Source: Nautiliaceae bacterium (GTDB taxonomy: Bacteria > Campylobacterota > Campylobacteria > Campylobacterales > Nautiliaceae). Taken from it: DNA of 37,415 nucleotides. Position 1 is the first letter of the stretch, and the number at the start of each line of letters is the position of its first letter. Below the pieces are notes generated by a model. The model saw nothing but the letters and a program-made list of their open reading frames with translations, made no database searches and was not told the origin of the DNA. Location of the stretch: positions 1 through 37,415 of the forward strand of contig JALVTJ010000021.1 of NCBI GenBank assembly GCA_027036005.1, read 5' to 3'. Made by a program: the position numbers and the translations under genes. Shown piece by piece: positions 32,122-37,415 of the stretch.

Positions 32122-32482
32122 TCTCAATCTTTGCAGAAACTGTCGCCACCAATGCATCCGAATCGGTAGCGTCTTTTAATAATTGTTTTGCTTTTTCTAT
32201 TGCTTGTGCGATTGAACTTTCGTCAGGTCCGGCAATAGGAACGGCTCCATCAACCAACACGTTTACATGATCGGGTGTAACTTCCACATATCCCCAATTT
32301 ATTGCTATTATTTCCTTTTTTCCATCGGATTTTTTAATTGTTATAACTCCGGGTTTGAGATTGGTTACCAAGGGAGAATGGCCGTCAAGAACACCGAATT
32401 CCCCTTCACTTCCCGGAAATGTAGCTTCTGTTATTTCATCTTTAAAAACCCTTCCAAGAGGTGTAACGATATCAAGTTTCAT
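32102..32482 (-). CDS. atpC: ATP synthase F1 epsilon subunit
   Basis: 126-residue epsilon subunit, whose N-terminal beta-sandwich (LDIVTPLGRVFKDEITEATFPGSEGEFGVLDGHSPLVTNLKPG) is complete and well conserved. The C-terminal two-helix part is present but short (IAQAIEKAKQLLKDATDSDALVATVSAKIENVARNL). Epsilon couples the rotor to F1 and can inhibit ATP hydrolysis. It is the last gene of the atp operon, 9 bp after atpD, and its end overlaps tolQ by 20 bp. Confidence 0.96.
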   Translation of the reverse strand: MKLDIVTPLGRVFKDEITEATFPGSEGEFGVLDGHSPLVTNLKPGVITIKKSDGKKEIIAINWGYVEVTPDHVNVLVDGAVPIAGPDESSIAQAIEKAKQLLKDATDSDALVATVSAKIENVARNL

Positions 32483-32491
32483 ATTAAACCT

Positions 32492-33907
<1,416 letters not shown>

Positions 33908-34789
33908 TTATTTTTTCTTCATTGCTTCTATTGCAGTTACAATTTCAATCAATTCTCTTGTAACTGCTTCTTGTCTTGCTTTGTTAAATTCTAATGTAAG
34001 TTGATGCACCATTTCTTTTGCATTATTTGTTGCTGCATCCATAGCTTGCATTCTTGCACTATGTTCACCAGCTAAAGAATCCAAAAGGACATAATACATG
34101 GAATATTCAATATATTTTTTAACCAATTCTTCCAAAATAATTTCATAATCATCATTCGGCTCAACTTCCAAAAATTCCTGAGAATCCGTTTCGCTAACAT
34201 CAACAGGCAATAGCTCTTGGATATACACTTCTTGTGTTAACTTGTTTACATATCCGTTATGAATAATAATTATATTGTCTATTTCTTCGTTAACAAAATC
34301 ATTATATGACTTTTCGATAATTTGAGCGGCTTTTTCATAATCGGGAGAAGATGAAAGCCCTATATATTCTTCATACATTTCAATTCCGGTAAATTTAAAA
34401 TATTCAATAGCTTTTTTTCCTATTACTTTCAATCTTATTTTAATATTTTTATTTTTTAGTTCGTTTATCTTATTTAACGTAGCTTTGATTGTATGATGAT
34501 TAAATCCTCCGCAAAGACCTTTATCTGCGCTTACGACAATCAAATCTATTTTTTTTATTTCATTGATATTTGCAAAAGCTCTTAATGAAATAGTATCTTT
34601 AATCGAACAAAGTTTCGCTGAAATTTCATTCATAACTTCATTGATTTTTTTTGCATAATCACGTGAGAGAAGCAATGATTCTTCCGCCCTTTTTAATTTA
34701 GCGGTAGAAACAAGTTTCATTGCACGCGTTGTTTTTTGTGTATTTTTTACGCTGCTTATTTTTGTTTTTAATTCTTTTAATGTTGCCAT
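33908..34789 (-). CDS. atpG: ATP synthase F1 gamma subunit
   Basis: 293-residue central rotor shaft. The N-terminal coiled-coil start MATLKELKTKISSVKNTQKTTRAMKLVSTAKLKRAEE and the C-terminal helix HSARMQAMDAATNNAKEMVHQLTLEFNKARQEAVTRELIEIVTAIEAM are the two most conserved parts. The Rossmann-like middle begins IDLIVVSADKGLCGGFN. The gene is complete and lies 2 bp downstream of atpA, so translation is probably coupled. Confidence 0.97.
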   Translation of the reverse strand: MATLKELKTKISSVKNTQKTTRAMKLVSTAKLKRAEESLLLSRDYAKKINEVMNEISAKLCSIKDTISLRAFANINEIKKIDLIVVSADKGLCGGFNHHTIKATLNKINELKNKNIKIRLKVIGKKAIEYFKFTGIEMYEEYIGLSSSPDYEKAAQIIEKSYNDFVNEEIDNIIIIHNGYVNKLTQEVYIQELLPVDVSETDSQEFLEVEPNDDYEIILEELVKKYIEYSMYYVLLDSLAGEHSARMQAMDAATNNAKEMVHQLTLEFNKARQEAVTRELIEIVTAIEAMKKK

Positions 34790-34791
34790 AA

Positions 34792-36297
34792 TTATCCTTC
34801 TGGATTAAATTGTGCCTTAAATTCTTCCAACGCTTTTTTAATTAATTCTTCTGTATCAGCATCTATTTGTTTTTTGCTTCTTATATTTTCAAAAATTTCA
34901 GGATATTTTGTTTCTACAAAAGGATAAAGTTCGTTTTCAAAATTTCTAATTGCAGTTACGGGAATATCGTCAAGATAACCTTTTGTTCCAGCATAAATAA
35001 TTATTACCTGTTTTTCAATCGGCAACGGTTGATTTGCAGGTTGTTTTAAAATTTCAACTAATCTTTGTCCTCTTTCAAGCTGTTTTCTACTCGCTTCATC
35101 CAAATCGCTTGCAAACTGAGCAAACGCTTCAAGTTCTCTGTATTGCGCAAGGTCAAGTCTTAATGTTCCAGCAACTTGTTTCATAGCTTTGATTTGAGCA
35201 GCACCCCCGACCCTTGAAACTGACAAACCTACATTTATGGCAGGTCTTATTCCTTTATTAAATAAATTCGTTTCAAGGAATATTTGACCATCCGTAATAG
35301 AAATAACATTAGTAGGAATATAAGCTGCAACATCCCCACCTTTTGTTTCTATTATAGGAAGTGCGGTTAAACTTCCGGCACCAAGTTCATCATTTAATTT
35401 AGCAGCTCTTTCAAGAAGTCTTGAATGCAAATAAAATACATCACCAGGATACGCTTCCCTTCCGGGAGGTCTTCTAAGTAAAAGAGACATTTCTCTATAA
35501 GCATCGGCATGTTTACTTAAATCGTCATATACTATAAGCGCATGTCTTCCATTGTCTCTGAAATATTCACCCATAGTAACTCCGGCATACGGAGCCAAAA
35601 ATTTAAGTGAAGCCGCTTCACTTGCAGATGCATTTACAACAATCGTATAATCCATTGCCCCATGCTCTTGAAGCGTTCTAACTACATTCGCAACAGTAGA
35701 TTGTTTTTGACCAATTGCAACGTAAATACAAATAACATCCTGTCCTTTTTGATTTAAAATAGTATCGATTGCAACGGTTGTTTTACCAGTTTGTCTATCA
35801 CCGATAATAAGTTCTCTTTGTCCTCTTCCTATCGGAACCAAAGCATCAATTGCTTTAAGTCCTGTTTGAAGAGGCTCGTGAACAGATTTCCTAGCCATTA
35901 TTCCGGGAGCTTTTTCTTCAACATATCTGTATTCCACCGCTTCTATTTCACCTTTCCCGTCAATCGCTTCTCCCAAAGCGTTTACAACTCTTCCTACCAA
36001 TGCATCACCGACAGGAACAGAAATAAGTCTACCAAGTCTTTTTACCGTGCTACCCTCCGTGATATCGGTTCCTTTTCCAAGCACGACAACACCGACATTA
36101 TCTGTTTCAAGATTGAATACCAATCCCTTTTCACCTGTTTCAAACTCAACCATTTCGCCGGCCATTACATTACTCAGACCGTATACCTTGGCAATACCGT
36201 CAGCTGAATAAATTACTTTACCTACTTCTTCAACGTCAACTTTTAATTCAAAGTTTTCGATTTTTTCTTTTATAATAGAGGTTATTTCTTGCACCAC
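34792..36297 (-). CDS. atpA: ATP synthase F1 alpha subunit
   Basis: 501-residue non-catalytic nucleotide-binding subunit. The Walker A motif GDRQTGKT is at residues 166-173, and [48 protein letters not shown] is the highly conserved Walker B/interface region. The arginine finger segment SVSRVGG lies near residue 359. It also has the N-terminal helix that docks to delta. It follows atpH after 14 bp, with AAAGGAG upstream. Confidence 0.98.
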   Translation of the reverse strand: MVQEITSIIKEKIENFELKVDVEEVGKVIYSADGIAKVYGLSNVMAGEMVEFETGEKGLVFNLETDNVGVVVLGKGTDITEGSTVKRLGRLISVPVGDALVGRVVNALGEAIDGKGEIEAVEYRYVEEKAPGIMARKSVHEPLQTGLKAIDALVPIGRGQRELIIGDRQTGKTTVAIDTILNQKGQDVICIYVAIGQKQSTVANVVRTLQEHGAMDYTIVVNASASEAASLKFLAPYAGVTMGEYFRDNGRHALIVYDDLSKHADAYREMSLLLRRPPGREAYPGDVFYLHSRLLERAAKLNDELGAGSLTALPIIETKGGDVAAYIPTNVISITDGQIFLETNLFNKGIRPAINVGLSVSRVGGAAQIKAMKQVAGTLRLDLAQYRELEAFAQFASDLDEASRKQLERGQRLVEILKQPANQPLPIEKQVIIIYAGTKGYLDDIPVTAIRNFENELYPFVETKYPEIFENIRSKKQIDADTEELIKKALEEFKAQFNPEG

Positions 36298-36311
36298 TTA
36301 GGCTCCTTTCT

Positions 36312-36827
36312 TTAAATTGCTTTTAGTATTTGGTTAACCAAATCTCTTTTTATTTTATTTTCATCCAAACCAACTTCAACATTCAATACATCAACAAACA
36401 CTCTTACACCGTTAAGATCGCTCTCCTTTAATTGAAGTTTAATTTTTGCATTAAATTTTTCGGAAAGTTTTTTTTCCAGTTCTTTTAAAACACTTTCTCC
36501 TACCTTTCCTTCCACTATACCCGCATATGTATTTAAATATTCGGAAACTTTTTCATATAAATTCTGATGAATTTCTCTTATTAAATCTATACGTTTATTA
36601 ATCAGTAATATTTTTAAAAAATTTACTAATTTTTTATCATCATTTTGAGCTAAATCTATCAAAAATTTTAATTTTTCATCTAAACTTAAAAGAGGAGATT
36701 TAACTATTAAAATAAATTTAGGATTATTAGCAACCAATGCAATTTTCGCAATAGCTTCATATATTTCTACTATTTCATCATCATTTAAAGAACTCATAAG
36801 AGCTTTTGTATATTTTTCCACTATCAT
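36312..36827 (-). CDS. atpH: ATP synthase F1 delta subunit
   Basis: 171-residue stator subunit joining the b-subunits to the top of F1. An N-terminal helical bundle (MIVEKYTKALMSSLNDDEI... PKFILIVKSPLLSLDEKLKFLIDL) is followed by the conserved C-terminal GIVEGKVGESVLKELEKKLSEKFNAKIKLQLKESDLNGVRVFV. It is recognisable although this subunit is the least conserved in the complex. The start overlaps the atpF stop by one base. Confidence 0.94.
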   Translation of the reverse strand: MIVEKYTKALMSSLNDDEIVEIYEAIAKIALVANNPKFILIVKSPLLSLDEKLKFLIDLAQNDDKKLVNFLKILLINKRIDLIREIHQNLYEKVSEYLNTYAGIVEGKVGESVLKELEKKLSEKFNAKIKLQLKESDLNGVRVFVDVLNVEVGLDENKIKRDLVNQILKAI

Positions 36828-37324
36828 TACGCTACCTTTAATATTAATTTAACTGCATCATCACTACTAATATGTATTTCGTCCAATGTTTTATCCAAAA
36901 ATTCTTTAACAACCTCTTTTTTGATTTTATTATGTTCCGTTTCTTTAAATTCTTCAAATTGTTTTTGTAATATTTTAATCTCTTCTTCGGTTTCTTGTTT
37001 TATTTTTTTATTTATAAGTTCGGTTTCCATTTTTGCATTTTCAATTATCTCTTTTGCTTTAACTTTCGCGTTTTCAAGTTCTGCTTTAAGTGCTTCTTTT
37101 CTTAATTTGGATTCTTTTAATTTATCTTCGATTTCACTGAATTTTTTTGCAATTTGTTCCTTTCTTTGTTTGAAAAAATTTATAGCTTTATTACCTACCA
37201 AATACCATAAAATTGCAGCATATATAATAAAGTTAATAGTTCTCGGAATAATATCGGTATGAGAAAAATCCCCCGCCAATGCAAAAACGGCAAATATTCC
37301 TAAAAAAACAATAATTTTTTTCAT
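36827..37324 (-). CDS. atpF: ATP synthase Fo b subunit
   Basis: 165-residue stator stalk subunit. The N-terminus has a hydrophobic stretch resembling a signal (MKKIIVFLGIFAVFALAG) and then the membrane anchor INFIIYAAILWYLVGNKAINFF. The rest is a long, highly charged helix (about residues 52-140) forming the dimeric stalk with b'. The two hydrophobic segments are usual for Campylobacterota AtpF. The ATG overlaps the b' stop as ATGA. Confidence 0.94.
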   Translation of the reverse strand: MKKIIVFLGIFAVFALAGDFSHTDIIPRTINFIIYAAILWYLVGNKAINFFKQRKEQIAKKFSEIEDKLKESKLRKEALKAELENAKVKAKEIIENAKMETELINKKIKQETEEEIKILQKQFEEFKETEHNKIKKEVVKEFLDKTLDEIHISSDDAVKLILKVA

Positions 37325-37415
37325 GCCACATCCCTTATTCTTTTTTCTATTAACATTTTTATACTTTCTTTTTCTTGTAAAAGTTCATTTAGTATTTTTT
37401 CTTTTTCTTGTTTAA
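37321..37415 (-). CDS. atpF': ATP synthase Fo b' subunit, C-terminal end only
   Basis: The last 31 codons of a gene continuing past the window edge. They encode a charged helix (KQEKEKILNELL... MLIEKRIRDVA) ending in TGA that overlaps the atpF ATG. Position directly before atpF and the helical composition identify it as the b' stalk subunit, as in C. jejuni Cj0102. The atpB and atpE genes are not in this operon in relatives. Confidence 0.75.
   Translation of the reverse strand, partial: KQEKEKILNELLQEKESIKMLIEKRIRDVA

Noticed and set aside
32122-32157. Start of tolQ at 32157
   Set aside because: The added residues are an out-of-frame reading of the conserved atpC end, and the helix pattern of TolQ begins after the ATG at 32121.
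36827-37324. N-terminal signal peptide making AtpF a secreted protein
   Set aside because: Campylobacterota AtpF proteins commonly show an extra hydrophobic N-terminus before the membrane anchor; context leaves no doubt about the b subunit.

Overview
The window is a gene-dense, AT-rich stretch of bacterial chromosome with very short intergenic gaps, many 4-bp ATGA/TTGA overlaps and several TTG starts. Gene content and order point to a Campylobacterota (Epsilonproteobacteria) genome. Three blocks match arrangements I know from Campylobacter/Helicobacter: comF-gyrA-flgP-flgQ-flgR-asd-yqhA, gltX-yggT-slt, and atpF'-atpF-atpH-atpA-atpG-atpD-atpC-tolQ-tolR-tolA-tolB-pal-cpoB-slyD. The base composition and protein flavour would suit a deep-branching marine lineage such as Nautiliales; that placement is inference. 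There are no rRNA, tRNA, CRISPR, prophage or transposase genes.

Layout. 1-2469 (minus): a short CorA-like channel and asparagine synthetase asnB. 2510-4810: two unrecognised membrane proteins and a TYW1-like radical SAM protein. 4846-11469 (minus): yqhA, asd, the flagellar set flgR/flgQ/flgP, gyrA and comF. 11462-12727: a small membrane protein, a DUF3293-like protein and a divergent lipoprotein. 12714-16356 (minus): slt, yggT, gltX, a HemJ/CopD-like membrane protein and a 56-codon small gene. 16501-20340: clpB and dnaJ, divergent chaperone genes. 20337-22782 (minus): an M50 protease, lepB and folD. 22835-24078 (plus): a one-heme cytochrome c and a CitE-like lyase. 24080-24985 (minus): a PEBP-family protein and a thioesterase. 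25127-27330 (plus): glyS and thiS. 27358-37415 (minus): slyD, the Tol-Pal envelope machine and the F1Fo-ATPase operon, whose b' gene runs off the right edge.

How the genes work together. The right-hand 10 kb joins the proton-driven ATP synthase to the proton-driven Tol-Pal motor in one run of closely packed or overlapping genes, so co-transcription is likely. The flgPQR group pairs two outer-membrane flagellar proteins with the sigma-54 activator of flagellar genes. clpB and dnaJ share a 147-bp divergent control region with a consensus-like promoter for clpB.

The less expected signals are: a perfect 11-bp inverted repeat that would fold the cpoB ribosome binding site and start codon into an mRNA hairpin just after the pal stop; a comF gene with no ATG/GTG/TTG start in front of its zinc ribbon but a well-placed Shine-Dalgarno before an ATT codon; three copies of a GGAGAATTGAGAATGG-like simple repeat within 3 kb, one inside asnB and one forming the start of a membrane-protein gene; and a five-copy 8-bp tandem repeat abutting the gyrA promoter.
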